From: Kocuria dechangensis
GTDB lineage: Bacteria; Actinomycetota; Actinomycetes; Actinomycetales; Micrococcaceae
DNA length: 64,000 nt
Direction of reading: 5' to 3'
Assembly: GCF_014636775.1 (NCBI RefSeq)
Contig: NZ_BMEQ01000005.1
Span: 62,001-126,000, forward strand
Shown here: piece by piece, positions 7,864-15,746 of the stretch
Layout of the letters: each line of letters starts with the position of its first letter
How positions within the stretch are numbered: position 1 is the stretch's first letter
The notes under the pieces: generated by a model
The model's database searches: none
Told to the model about the DNA's origin: nothing
The model's input: only the letters and a program-made list of their open reading frames with translations
Position numbers and translations under genes: made by a program

Positions 7864-9343
7864 GACCCTGCGCGACACCGCTGCGCCCGGCCGCACCACT
7901 GCTGCCGGCCCGACCCCTCCCGGCGGCCGCACCGCCGTGCCCGAGGCGGGGGCCAGGGGCGGCCCGCCCGCCCGTCGCCGCCGTACCCTGGTGAGGGCGG
8001 TGGTCGGTCTCGCGATCCTGGGTCTGCTGGCCATCGTGCTGGGCAGCACGATCCTGGACCCGGCGGGCCCCACCACGGAGCCCACCATGACCGCCACCCA
8101 GATCATCCCGCTCGTGATCCTCGTCGTGATGTTCGTCGTGGCCACGAAGTGGCCGCTGAACATCGGCGTGATGGGCCTGGTCGCCTCCTTCGGCGTCGGG
8201 TACTTCATGCTCGGGATGGACGACAAGGAGATCCTGGCGGAGTTCCCCGCCCACATCGTGCTGACGATCATCGGGGTGACCTATTTCTTCAGCATGGCCC
8301 AGCGCAACGGCACCATCGACGTCATCGTCCAGAACTGTGTGCGCCTGGTCCGGGGCAGGACGCTGCTGCTGCCCTGGGTGTTCTTCCTGATCGCCGCGGT
8401 GCTCACAGGCCTGGGGACCTTCTCTCCGGCCGCGGTCGCGCTGCTGGCCCCGGCGGCCATCGGCTTCGCCTACGAATCCCGCCTCCACCCGGTGCTGATG
8501 GGCGCGTTCATCATCAACGGCGCCCACGCCGGCGGGTTCTCCCCGCTGTCGGTGGCCGGGGTGCTGGTGCACGACATCGCCGCGGAGAACGGCTTCCCCA
8601 TCTCCCGCGGGGCGCTCTTCGCCGCCAGTTTCGCGCTCAACCTCGTCCTCTCCGTGCTCACCATCGTCCTGTTCGCCGTCCTGGGCCGGCTCCGCGACGG
8701 CCAGGCCGGCCGGCACGCCGATGTCGACACCACCGGGTCCCATCGCCCCCACGGTCAGCAGATCCTCACCCTGGGGCTGATCGCCGCGATGCTGGTGTGC
8801 ACCCTGGGCTTCCACATGCCGATCGGCTTCGTCGCCCTCTCCGCGGGCCTGCTGCTGGCCCTGGTCAACATCAAGGAGCACCAGACCTTCATCGGCGGGA
8901 TCTCCTGGTCCACGGTCCTGCTGGTCGCGGGCATGATCACCTACGTCTCCCTGCTCCAGCACGTGGGCGTCATCGACAGCCTCGCCCACATGGCCCTGGC
9001 CCTGGGCGCCCCGCTGCTGGTGGCGGTGGTCCTGTGCTACGTGATCGGCGTGGGGTCGGCCTTCGCCTCCTCCACCGCGCTGCTGACCGCGTTCATCCCC
9101 ATGGCCGGCCCGCTGCTGGCCACCAGCACCCTCAGCGTCTCCGGCACGGTGGCGGCCCTGGCCGTTGCTGCCACCGTCGTGGACGTCTCCCCGTTCTCCA
9201 CCGACGGCGCCCTGGTGGTGGCCAACGCCCGCGAGGACGACCGCCAGCGCGTCTACCGCCAGCTGATGATCTACGCCGGGGGCGTCGTGCTGGTCGCCCC
9301 GGCCCTGGCCTGGGCCCTGCTGGTCCCCACCGGCATCATGTGA
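7856..9343 (+). CDS. MatC-like dicarboxylate carrier, polytopic membrane protein
   Basis: 495 residues with about a dozen hydrophobic segments after a roughly 75-residue hydrophilic, Ala/Pro-rich N-terminus. The first third (QIIPLVILVVMFVVATKWPL, GVTYFFSMAQRNGTIDVIV) matches the MatC N-terminal domain of malonate and dicarboxylate carriers. A later half has GAGLLLALVN-like and SAFASSTALLTAFIP segments as in ion-transporter-superfamily permeases. ATG at 7856 follows GAGGAG by seven bases and overlaps the isomerase stop, so the two are co-translated. A second ATG near 8087 would start right at the membrane domain. Likely substrate: the carboxylate handled by the isomerase. Confidence 0.85.
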   Translation: MTETLRDTAAPGRTTAAGPTPPGGRTAVPEAGARGGPPARRRRTLVRAVVGLAILGLLAIVLGSTILDPAGPTTEPTMTATQIIPLVILVVMFVVATKWPLNIGVMGLVASFGVGYFMLGMDDKEILAEFPAHIVLTIIGVTYFFSMAQRNGTIDVIVQNCVRLVRGRTLLLPWVFFLIAAVLTGLGTFSPAAVALLAPAAIGFAYESRLHPVLMGAFIINGAHAGGFSPLSVAGVLVHDIAAENGFPISRGALFAASFALNLVLSVLTIVLFAVLGRLRDGQAGRHADVDTTGSHRPHGQQILTLGLIAAMLVCTLGFHMPIGFVALSAGLLLALVNIKEHQTFIGGISWSTVLLVAGMITYVSLLQHVGVIDSLAHMALALGAPLLVAVVLCYVIGVGSAFASSTALLTAFIPMAGPLLATSTLSVSGTVAALAVAATVVDVSPFSTDGALVVANAREDDRQRVYRQLMIYAGGVVLVAPALAWALLVPTGIM

Positions 9344-9374
9344 CACGTTCCGCCCCGGCGCCCTGATCCGCGCC

Positions 9375-9424
9375 GACACGGACAACGGCCCGTCAGCCGC
9401 GACCGACGGGCCGTTGTCGGTGTC
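9375..9424 (+). terminator. strong intrinsic-type hairpin after the carrier gene
   Basis: A 20-bp stem with a single mismatch (GACACGGACAACGGCCCGTC against its partner at 9405-9424) and a 10-base loop, 31 bases after the carrier stop. There is no T tract, as is common in high-GC actinobacteria. It also faces the end of the sortase gene and may stop both strands. Confidence 0.8.
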
Positions 9425-9491
9425 CGTCAACTGATCGGGACGCCCTCGCAGCCGTTGTGCTCCCGACCCGTGTCAACAACGTCATGCCCTC

Positions 9492-10220
9492 TTACGCCCG
9501 GCCTCCCGCGGGGGAGGCCGTGACGACGACGTTCTTGCCCCACGGGTCCTCGGTGTAGCAGCTGATGAGGACCAGGCGGTCGGGGACCACGTGCCAGATG
9601 TCGCTGTCCTTCAGGGTGTCCTTGTCGTGGGTGACCACCGAGTCCACCACGTACTCCAGCGTGCCGGTGCCGGTGGTCAGCTCGATCTCCTGACCCACCA
9701 GCGAGGCGTCGCTCAGCCGGTTGAAGGGCGCGTCCCGGTCCTCCCAGCTGTGGCCCGCGACGTAGGTCGTGTTCTGCGACCCCGCGCCCGGCACGCCGTA
9801 CGGCGTGAGCCAGTAGCCGTCGAGGGTGTTCGGCGGCACCAGCGACTGCGCGGCGAGCTCCTCCGGGGTGGGCGCGAGCGGGAGGACGGCCACGTCGATC
9901 CCGGCGGCCTCCACCGCCAGACGGACGGGCGGCGCCGCCGGAGGGAGGTCCGGGCCGGCGGCGGAGGCTGCCGGGGTGCCTGCCGGAGGAGCCGCCGGGG
10001 CGGCCGTCGGAGGGCTGCTCGGCGCAGTGGCAGACGCCGTGGCAGACGCCGGGGCCGCGGCGGCCGGGGTGACGGGTGCGGCGGGTCGCGCCGGGCCGGG
10101 ATCGTCGGGGATGCCCACGAGCACGCCAGCGAGCACCGCCAGGGCGCCGGCGGCGGTGACGGCGGCCCGGCGGGCGCGCGGGATCCGGCGGGGCGGGGCC
10201 GTGCGGCTGCGGGGTTCCAT
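9492..10220 (-). CDS. class E/F-type sortase
   Basis: 242-residue membrane-anchored transpeptidase. One N-terminal helix (about 19-38), an Ala/Pro/Thr-rich spacer (about 45-95), then the sortase barrel. Catalytic His157 is in YVAGHSW and Cys221 in LVLISCYTED. The Arg expected shortly after the Cys is not seen: the stretch continues PWGKNVVVTA with Lys229 at that place, and the next Arg is two residues from the end. The frame is open to 10298, but the ATG at 10220 gives the normal start. It follows the surface-protein gene on the same strand, which suggests a dedicated enzyme-substrate pair. Confidence 0.85.
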   Translation of the reverse strand: MEPRSRTAPPRRIPRARRAAVTAAGALAVLAGVLVGIPDDPGPARPAAPVTPAAAAPASATASATAPSSPPTAAPAAPPAGTPAASAAGPDLPPAAPPVRLAVEAAGIDVAVLPLAPTPEELAAQSLVPPNTLDGYWLTPYGVPGAGSQNTTYVAGHSWEDRDAPFNRLSDASLVGQEIELTTGTGTLEYVVDSVVTHDKDTLKDSDIWHVVPDRLVLISCYTEDPWGKNVVVTASPAGGRA

Positions 10221-10336
10221 GCGGTGCGGGTCCTCGGGAAGGCGCCGGTCCGTCGTCCCGGTGACCCGGTGCGGGCCACCGGGACGACGGCTGGTCACGG
10301 GCGGTCGGTCACAGGCTGACGGTCACGGGCAGCCGA

Positions 10337-11347
10337 TCACGGGCGGCTGCGCGCGAGCCGCCGCAGGCGCACCGCCGCCGCGGCGGGAACGGCGATCCCC
10401 GCGGCGAGCAGGGCGGTCAGCAGCGCCGTTCCGGGGTGCTCCTCCCGGTCCCCGGCCGCCGTCTGCACGTTCATGCCGGGGTTGACGGCCACGGGGGCGG
10501 CCTCGACGACGACCGGAGCCGGTGCGGGTGCCGCCACGGGCGCGGCCTCCACGACGGACGGGGCCGCTGCGGGTGCCGCCACCGGCGCGGCCTCCACGAC
10601 GACCGGTGCCGGGGCCGCGGCGGGCGCCGCCACGGGGGCGGCCTCCACGACGGCCGGTGCCGGAGCGGCCACGGGTGCCGCCTCGAGCGGGGCGGGTGCG
10701 ACCGTGACGGGAGCCGCCTCCACCGGAGGCGGAGGAGTGGTGTCCACCGGCGCCACGACGGGCTGCGCGACCGGGGTCGACGGCGTGCCCGGGGCGACGA
10801 CGGGGGCCTCACCGCCGACCCCCTCGCAGGCCACGAGGAACTGCTTGAACAGCCCGAGGAGCTGCGTTGCCGAGTTCTCGTCGAGCGACAGGCCCATCAG
10901 CAGGGCCTCGAGCGCCGTGGCCGCCTCGAGGACGGCCTGCTCGGCGGCGGCGATCTCCGGGGTGGCGATGGCGGCGGCCAATTGCGTCTCGAGCCCGGCG
11001 ATCCGGGCCTGGGCCGCGGCGGCGCCGGTGGTGTCGCCGGCGGCCTCCGCGGCCTCCAGCTCCGCCAGGGCGGTCTCCAGCTGCACCAGGACGTCCCCGG
11101 CGGCGGTCTGCACGAGCGCCTCGTAGTTCGCCTGGGCGGTGGCGGCCGCCCCGGCCAGGCGCTCGAACTCCGTCAGCGACACCGCCGTGATGCCCACGGC
11201 GGCCAGCGCCCCGTTGAACTGGCCCGAGGCCTGCAGGCACGCGGCGTCGTCCGGTGCGGCGACGGCCGCGGGTGCGCCCAGGACCAGGCTTCCGGCCAGG
11301 ACCGCGGCCGTGGAACCGGCGGCGACCCATGTCTTTGCAGCAGTCAT
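10337..11347 (-). CDS. secreted, probably sortase-anchored surface protein
   Basis: 336 residues. Signal peptide (residues 1-31, ending APAAVAA), an all-helical Ala/Glu-rich domain (about 35-185), an Ala/Pro/Val repeat region (about 200-290, repeated VEAAPVAAPA units), then a cell-wall sorting-like tail: NVQTA at 293-297, a hydrophobic run (about 307-325) and RLRRLARSRP at the end. The ATG at 11347 has GAAGGAG eight bases upstream. The neighbouring sortase is the likely anchoring enzyme. Function unknown; the repeat region would serve as a wall-spanning stalk. NVQTA recalls the NPQTN type of motif rather than LPXTG. Confidence 0.8.
   Translation of the reverse strand: MTAAKTWVAAGSTAAVLAGSLVLGAPAAVAAPDDAACLQASGQFNGALAAVGITAVSLTEFERLAGAAATAQANYEALVQTAAGDVLVQLETALAELEAAEAAGDTTGAAAAQARIAGLETQLAAAIATPEIAAAEQAVLEAATALEALLMGLSLDENSATQLLGLFKQFLVACEGVGGEAPVVAPGTPSTPVAQPVVAPVDTTPPPPVEAAPVTVAPAPLEAAPVAAPAPAVVEAAPVAAPAAAPAPVVVEAAPVAAPAAAPSVVEAAPVAAPAPAPVVVEAAPVAVNPGMNVQTAAGDREEHPGTALLTALLAAGIAVPAAAAVRLRRLARSRP
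10490..10720 (-). repeat. Ala/Pro/Val-rich coding repeats in the surface protein
   Basis: Five or so imperfect repeats of a 40-60 base unit encode VEAAPVAAP(AAAP)APVV-type segments. Adjacent copies are nearly identical at DNA level (gcctccacgacggmcgg on the plus strand), so copy number may vary by slippage or recombination. Confidence 0.8.
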
Positions 11348-11548
11348 GTCGTGCGTCTCCTTCGTCACGAAGCTCCCCGGGCCCTCCCCGGGGACCCAGC
11401 GCGCGGCACGGCCTCCCCGGAGCACTGCCCGGCGGCGCACCGGGGCGCGGCCGGGCAGTGCCGGTCATGCTGCTGGTCGCCCGGTGGATGGTGCGTGACG
11501 ACGGACCCTGTGGGGCCTGGATCACGGCCGGAGGACTGCTGTGCGGTC

Positions 11549-11578
11549 AACCTATGCAGGGTGCTGACGACTTGGCAA
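11549..11578 (-). promoter_or_regulatory. predicted promoter of the surface-protein gene
   Basis: Minus-strand TTGCCA (11573-11578) and TAGGTT (11549-11554) with 18 bases between, about 200 bases upstream of the ATG at 11347. The hexamers resemble housekeeping sigma sites of actinobacteria; the long leader is unusual. Confidence 0.4.
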
Positions 11579-11721
11579 TGGTGAATTGTCGGTGCAGGTC
11601 ACGGCGGGGTCACACGGCGTCGTCGAGCGCCCGCGGAGCCGGCGGGGCCGGAGGGGAGAGGGAGGGGAGAGGGAGGAAAGCGGGGAGAGCGGGGACGACG
11701 GGGGAGGGTACGGGAACGCGC

Positions 11722-11745
11722 CCCCGGCTGCGGGTGCAGCCGGGG
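11722..11745 (-). terminator. hairpin after the persulfide dioxygenase gene
   Basis: Perfect 10-bp stem CCCCGGCTGC / GCAGCCGGGG with the four-base loop GGGT, about 36 bases past the stop at 11781. No T run follows. Confidence 0.6.
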
Positions 11746-11780
11746 ACGCGTCGTCGTGCGGGAGTGGTGGCGCGGCGGGA

Positions 11781-13190
11781 TCAGCCCGCGGGGGTGGCCG
11801 CCAGGTTCTCCTGGTGGGCGGCCCAGGCGGCGTAGCTGCCGTCGAGCTCCACCACGTCGTAGCCCGCGTGGCGCAGGGCGCTGGCCGCGACCGAGCTGCG
11901 CAGACCGCTCTGGCAGTAGGTCACGATCGTGCCCTCGGCGGGCAGCATGTCCAGGTTCCACAGGATCCGGCCGCCGTGCAGCTGGGTGGAGCCGGGGACG
12001 TGGCCCGCGGCGTGCTCGCTCTTGGCGCGGACGTCGAGCAGCAGCGCCTTGTCGAAGGCCTCGACCCCCTCCGGCTGCACCAGCTTCGGGGTGGCCTGCG
12101 GCAGGCCCTCGATGCCGGTCACGAAGCCGCGCACGGCGTCGATGCCGACCCGCACCAGGTGGTCCCACATCTCCTGCGCCTGCTCCTGGCCGTCGGCCAG
12201 CAGCACCAGCGGGCGGGAGTCCCGCCCGGGGTCCACGGCCCAGGCGGCGTAGGTGGCGGTGCTCCTGCCGGCCGGGATGTTGAGGGCGCCGGCCACGGTG
12301 CCCTCGTGCACCTGGGCGGCCGGACGGGTGTCCACGAAGGTCACGGCGTCCGCGGCGAGGTCCGCGGCCACGGCCTGCACGTCCAGCTCCTCCAGCGGGG
12401 CGCGCTCGCCCATGATCGCCGGGCCCTGGCGGTTCTGGCGCTTCATCCGCCCGAAGTACATCGGGGCGTCCGGCTGGCCGTCGAGGAGCTCGTTGACGAA
12501 GCCCTCCTCGTCGTTGGCGGCCAGGTAGGGGCCCCACCAGGCGTAGAGGCGCTCGTAGCCGACCGTGGTGGAGGGGATGGCGCCGAGGGCCTTGCCGCAC
12601 GCGCTGCCGGCGCCGTGGCCGGGGTGGACCTGGATGTAGTCGGGGAGGGTGAGGAACTTGTCCCGCAGGCTCGCGAACATCTGCTTCGCGCCGACGAAGC
12701 GGGTGTCCACGCCGCCGGCGGCCTCGTCCAGCAGGTCCGGGCGGCCCAGGTCGCCGGAGAACACGAAGTCGCCGGTGAGCATGTAGCCGGGCTGGTCGCT
12801 GAAGGCGCCGTCGGTGACCAGGAAGGACAGGTGCTCCGGGGTGTGGCCCGGGGTGTGCACCGCCTGGACGGTGATGTTGCCGATGGTGATCGCGTCGCCG
12901 TCGTGCAGGCGCTCGCCCGCGAACTCGTACTGCCAGTCCGGCCCGCCCTCGGCGGAGACGTAGATGGTGGCGCCGGTCGCGGCCGCCAGCTCACGGGTGC
13001 CGGAGAGGTAGTCGGCGTGGATGTGGGTCTCGGTGACGGCCACGATCTCCATGCCGTTGGCGGCGGCCATGGTGCGGTAGACGTCGATGTCCCGGCGGGG
13101 GTCGACGACGACCGCCTCACCCTTGCGCTGGCAGCCGATGAAGTAGCTGGCCTGGGCGAGGTCCTCGTCGTAGATGCGCTCGATCAGCAT
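11781..13190 (-). CDS. MBL-fold persulfide dioxygenase-like hydrolase fused to two rhodanese domains
   Basis: 469 residues. N-terminal metallo-beta-lactamase domain (1-235) with the metal motif THIHADYLSG, GHTPEHLSF and HPGHGAGSACG, as in ETHE1/CstB-like enzymes that oxidise glutathione- or other low-molecular-weight persulfides to sulfite. Two rhodanese domains follow. The first (about 270-350) lacks a catalytic Cys; the second (about 370-460) has it in TYCQSGLRSS. The arrangement resembles CstB-type proteins. Start ATG at 13190 follows AGGAGAG. Two palindromes of the CsoR/CstR type lie upstream, so induction by sulfane sulfur is likely. No repressor gene is in the window. Confidence 0.9.
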   Translation of the reverse strand: MLIERIYDEDLAQASYFIGCQRKGEAVVVDPRRDIDVYRTMAAANGMEIVAVTETHIHADYLSGTRELAAATGATIYVSAEGGPDWQYEFAGERLHDGDAITIGNITVQAVHTPGHTPEHLSFLVTDGAFSDQPGYMLTGDFVFSGDLGRPDLLDEAAGGVDTRFVGAKQMFASLRDKFLTLPDYIQVHPGHGAGSACGKALGAIPSTTVGYERLYAWWGPYLAANDEEGFVNELLDGQPDAPMYFGRMKRQNRQGPAIMGERAPLEELDVQAVAADLAADAVTFVDTRPAAQVHEGTVAGALNIPAGRSTATYAAWAVDPGRDSRPLVLLADGQEQAQEMWDHLVRVGIDAVRGFVTGIEGLPQATPKLVQPEGVEAFDKALLLDVRAKSEHAAGHVPGSTQLHGGRILWNLDMLPAEGTIVTYCQSGLRSSVAASALRHAGYDVVELDGSYAAWAAHQENLAATPAG

Positions 13191-13265
13191 GGATCTCTCC
13201 TTCGTGGTTCAGGTGGTGACGGGTGTTCCGGGAGTGGATCCCCGTGCGTCCTGTCCACAACAGTA

Positions 13266-13304
13266 ATACCCCCTGGGGTATCCCGCAAGTACCCCCAGGG
13301 GTAT
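13266..13304 (-). promoter_or_regulatory. tandem CsoR/CstR-type operators
   Basis: Two 16-base elements: ATACCCCCTGGGGTAT at 13266-13281 and GTACCCCCAGGGGTAT at 13289-13304, 23 bases apart (about two helical turns). The core TACCCC-N2-GGGGTA is the known recognition pattern of CsoR-family repressors, including the persulfide sensor CstR. They lie 76-114 bases upstream of the dioxygenase start and just beyond the 3' end of sqdX, so the dioxygenase is the target. Confidence 0.85.
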
Positions 13305-13309
13305 TTCGG

Positions 13310-14458
13310 TCAGCGGCTTGCATGTCCTCCCGTGCGCGCGCCGTGCCGCTCGATCGCGCGCTCGTAGTGGCCCACCAGCGCCTCCGTGGCCACCCGCCAG
13401 CCGAGCTTCTCGGCCTCCGCGCGGCCGGCCGCGCCCATCCGGGCGCGCAGGGCCGGGTCGTCGAGCAGCCGGGCCAGGCGGTCCGTGAGCTCGTCCGCGT
13501 CGCCGGGCTCGACCAGCAGCCCGGTGCGCCCGTCGTCGACCGCGAAGGGGATGCCGCCCGCCCGGGCGCCGACCACCGGGACCCCGGAAGCCATCGACTC
13601 CAGCGCCACGAGGCCGAGGGTCTCCGTGGTGGAGGGGAACGCGAAGACGTCCGCGGACGCGTACGCCGCGGCGAGCTCCTCCCCCTCGAGCGCCCCGGCG
13701 AAGACCGTGGGCGTGCCGGCGAACCGCCGTTCCAGCTCGGCCCGGTGCGGCCCGTCGCCCACGACCGCCAGGCGCGTGCGCGGGAGCCGGCGGATCGGCT
13801 CGAGCAGCGACTCGAGGCTCTTCTCCTTCGACACGCGGCCCACGGACAGCACCAGCCGGTCCTCGGGGTGCCCGCCGGTGAGCCGGGCGCGCATCCCGGC
13901 CGAGGCCCGGTCCGGGGTGAAGGCCCGGGTGTCCACGCCCTTGGGCCACAGCGCGACGTCGTGCATGCCCATCTCCCGGGCCATCGCGACCATCGGCCCG
14001 GAGGTGCAGAGGTTGACGTCGGAGCGGTTGTGCAGGAACCGGATCCACCGCTCCGTGGGACCGCGCAGGGCGCCGAGACCCAGCGCCGTCGTGTACTCCG
14101 GGACGTTCGTGTGGAAGGAGGCGAGCAGCGGCAGCCCCCGGCGGCGGGCCGAGAGGGTGCCGTACGCCGCCACCCACACCGGGTTCACGGCGTGGACCAC
14201 GTCCGGGCGGAACGCCTCCATGGCGTGCGCGATCCCGGGGGTGGGCAGCCCCACCCGGAACTCCGGGTACCACGGCCGGAAGGAGAGGGACCGGACCCGG
14301 ACCACGGGGTGCGGGCCGCAGCGCTCCGGCGCCTCGCCGGGAGCCAGGACGAGCACCTCGTGGCCCATGCGGCCCAGCTCCTCCAGCGTGTGCACCAGCC
14401 GGGTGACGATCCCGTCGACCCGGGGCAGGAACGTCTCCGTGAACAGGGCGATCCGCAT
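13310..14458 (-). CDS. sqdX: sulfoquinovosyltransferase-like GT4 glycosyltransferase (SqdX)
   Basis: 382-residue GT-B enzyme. N-terminus MRIALFTETFLPRVDGIVTR and the motifs NLCTSGPMV, LWPKGVDTRAF, VGDGPHRAELE and AFPSTTETLGLVALESMA follow cyanobacterial SqdX closely (from memory of that family). SqdX moves sulfoquinovose from UDP-sulfoquinovose to diacylglycerol to make the sulfolipid SQDG. The start at 14458 is seven bases past the sqdB stop, so the two are one operon, which strongly supports SqdX over the related mannosyltransferases PimB/MgtA. The enzyme would act at the inner face of the membrane. Confidence 0.88.
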   Translation of the reverse strand: MRIALFTETFLPRVDGIVTRLVHTLEELGRMGHEVLVLAPGEAPERCGPHPVVRVRSLSFRPWYPEFRVGLPTPGIAHAMEAFRPDVVHAVNPVWVAAYGTLSARRRGLPLLASFHTNVPEYTTALGLGALRGPTERWIRFLHNRSDVNLCTSGPMVAMAREMGMHDVALWPKGVDTRAFTPDRASAGMRARLTGGHPEDRLVLSVGRVSKEKSLESLLEPIRRLPRTRLAVVGDGPHRAELERRFAGTPTVFAGALEGEELAAAYASADVFAFPSTTETLGLVALESMASGVPVVGARAGGIPFAVDDGRTGLLVEPGDADELTDRLARLLDDPALRARMGAAGRAEAEKLGWRVATEALVGHYERAIERHGARTGGHASR

Positions 14459-14465
14459 CCGGCGG

Positions 14466-15680
14466 TCAGACCCCCACGGCCGCGGGCCGCGACCGCGACG
14501 CCGGGACGCCGGGCCGCCGGCTCCGGTTCCACACCGACCGGGCGGGGATCCTCGACAGGTCCGCGCGGTGCGCCCAGCGGGCGGCGGTCTGCTCGACCTC
14601 CAGCAGCAGCCCCGCGGACAGCGTGGTGGGCTCCAGGCCCAGGTCCAGGAACGCGTCGTTGACCACGTGCAGCTCGTTCTCCGCGGACTCCTGCCGCGGG
14701 TTCGGCACCAGCTCCACCTCGGCGCCGGTCAGCCGCGCGACGAGGCGCGCGAGGTCCCGCACCCGGTGGGTCTCCGTCATCTGGTTGAAGATCTTCACGC
14801 GCTCGCCGGCGGCCGGCGGGTGGAGCAGGGCGAGCTCCACGCACCGGACCATGTCCTGGATGTGGATGAACGCGCGGGTCTGCCCGCCCGTGCCGTGCAC
14901 CGTGAGCGGGTGGCCGACCGCGGCCTGCACGAGGAAGCGGTTCAGGACCGTGCCGTAGTCGCCGTCGTAGTCGAACCGGTTGACCAGGCGCTCGTCGAGG
15001 CGGGTCTCCCGGGTGCTGGTGCCCCAGATGATGCCCTGGTGCAGGTCCGTGATCCGCACGGCGTCGTTCTTGGCGTAGAACGCGAAGAGCGTCTGGTCGA
15101 GGACCTTCGTCATGTGGTAGATCGAGCCGGGGTTGGAGGGGTAGAGGATCTGCTGGGCGGTGCCGCCCTCCGGCCCGGGGACCTCCACGTCGAGGTAGCC
15201 CTCGGGGATCTTCATGCCCGCGGTGCCGTACCCGTAGACGCCCATGGTCCCGAGATGGACCACGTGCACGTCCAGCTCCGACTCCACGACCGCGCTCAGC
15301 ACGTTGTGGGTCGCGCTGACGTTGTTGTCCACGGTGTAGCGCTTGTGGCGGGAGGACTTCATGGAGTAAGGGGCGGCGCGCTGCTCCGCGAAGTGGACGA
15401 CGGCGTCCGGCCGCTCGGTCACGAGGAAGTCGAGGAAGCCCTCGTGGTCCCGGGCGAGGTCGAGCTGGGCGAAGCCGATGCTCCGGCCCGTGCGCTCCTC
15501 CCACGCCGCGCGGCGCTCGGCGAGGGGACGGATCGGGGTGAGGGACTCCGCGCCGAGCTCCTCGTCGATGGCCCGCCGGGAGAAGTTGTCCACCACGACC
15601 ACGTCGTGCCCCCGCGCCGAGAGGTGGAGGGTGGTGGGCCAGCCGCAGAAGCCGTCGCCGCCGAGCACCGCGATCTTCAT
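14466..15680 (-). CDS. sqdB: UDP-sulfoquinovose synthase (SqdB)
   Basis: 404-residue extended SDR that makes UDP-sulfoquinovose from UDP-glucose and sulfite with bound NAD. It has GGDGFCGWPT at the start, RPDAVVHFAEQRAAPYSM, the strand HLGTMGVYGYGT, the catalytic Tyr-Lys as YHMTK, and IIWGTSTRETR, all hallmarks of SqdB. ATG at 15680 follows GGAG by seven bases. The last about 25 residues are a basic, low-complexity tail. Upstream is a methyltransferase gene 66 bases away on the same strand, downstream sqdX. Sulfite supply may link it to the persulfide dioxygenase beyond, which produces sulfite (inference). Confidence 0.93.
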   Translation of the reverse strand: MKIAVLGGDGFCGWPTTLHLSARGHDVVVVDNFSRRAIDEELGAESLTPIRPLAERRAAWEERTGRSIGFAQLDLARDHEGFLDFLVTERPDAVVHFAEQRAAPYSMKSSRHKRYTVDNNVSATHNVLSAVVESELDVHVVHLGTMGVYGYGTAGMKIPEGYLDVEVPGPEGGTAQQILYPSNPGSIYHMTKVLDQTLFAFYAKNDAVRITDLHQGIIWGTSTRETRLDERLVNRFDYDGDYGTVLNRFLVQAAVGHPLTVHGTGGQTRAFIHIQDMVRCVELALLHPPAAGERVKIFNQMTETHRVRDLARLVARLTGAEVELVPNPRQESAENELHVVNDAFLDLGLEPTTLSAGLLLEVEQTAARWAHRADLSRIPARSVWNRSRRPGVPASRSRPAAVGV

Positions 15681-15746
15681 TCCGTCTCCGTTCCCGGACC
15701 GGGTCCCCCGGTCCTGTCGTCCGTCAGCTCCTCAGCCGTCTGCTCC

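Larger units (their letters stand above)
11348..11780. other. 433-base non-coding stretch between surface-protein and persulfide dioxygenase genes
   Basis: No convincing gene. On the minus strand it carries a promoter-like pair for the surface-protein gene (TTGCCA and TAGGTT, 18-base spacing, 11549-11578). On the plus strand a G-run purine tract occupies 11650-11709, and a perfect 10-bp hairpin lies at 11722-11745, just past the end of the persulfide dioxygenase gene. Confidence 0.6.

Noticed and set aside
10418-10432. HPGTA in the surface protein as an LPXTG-type motif
   Set aside because: Leu and the charged spacing before the helix do not fit; NVQTA ten residues earlier has a better distance to the membrane run. 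Kept only as an alternative.
13117-13323. Small frame antisense to/overlapping the CsoR-type operators
   Set aside because: It reads through the operators and the start of the dioxygenase gene out of frame and has no ribosome site or similarity.
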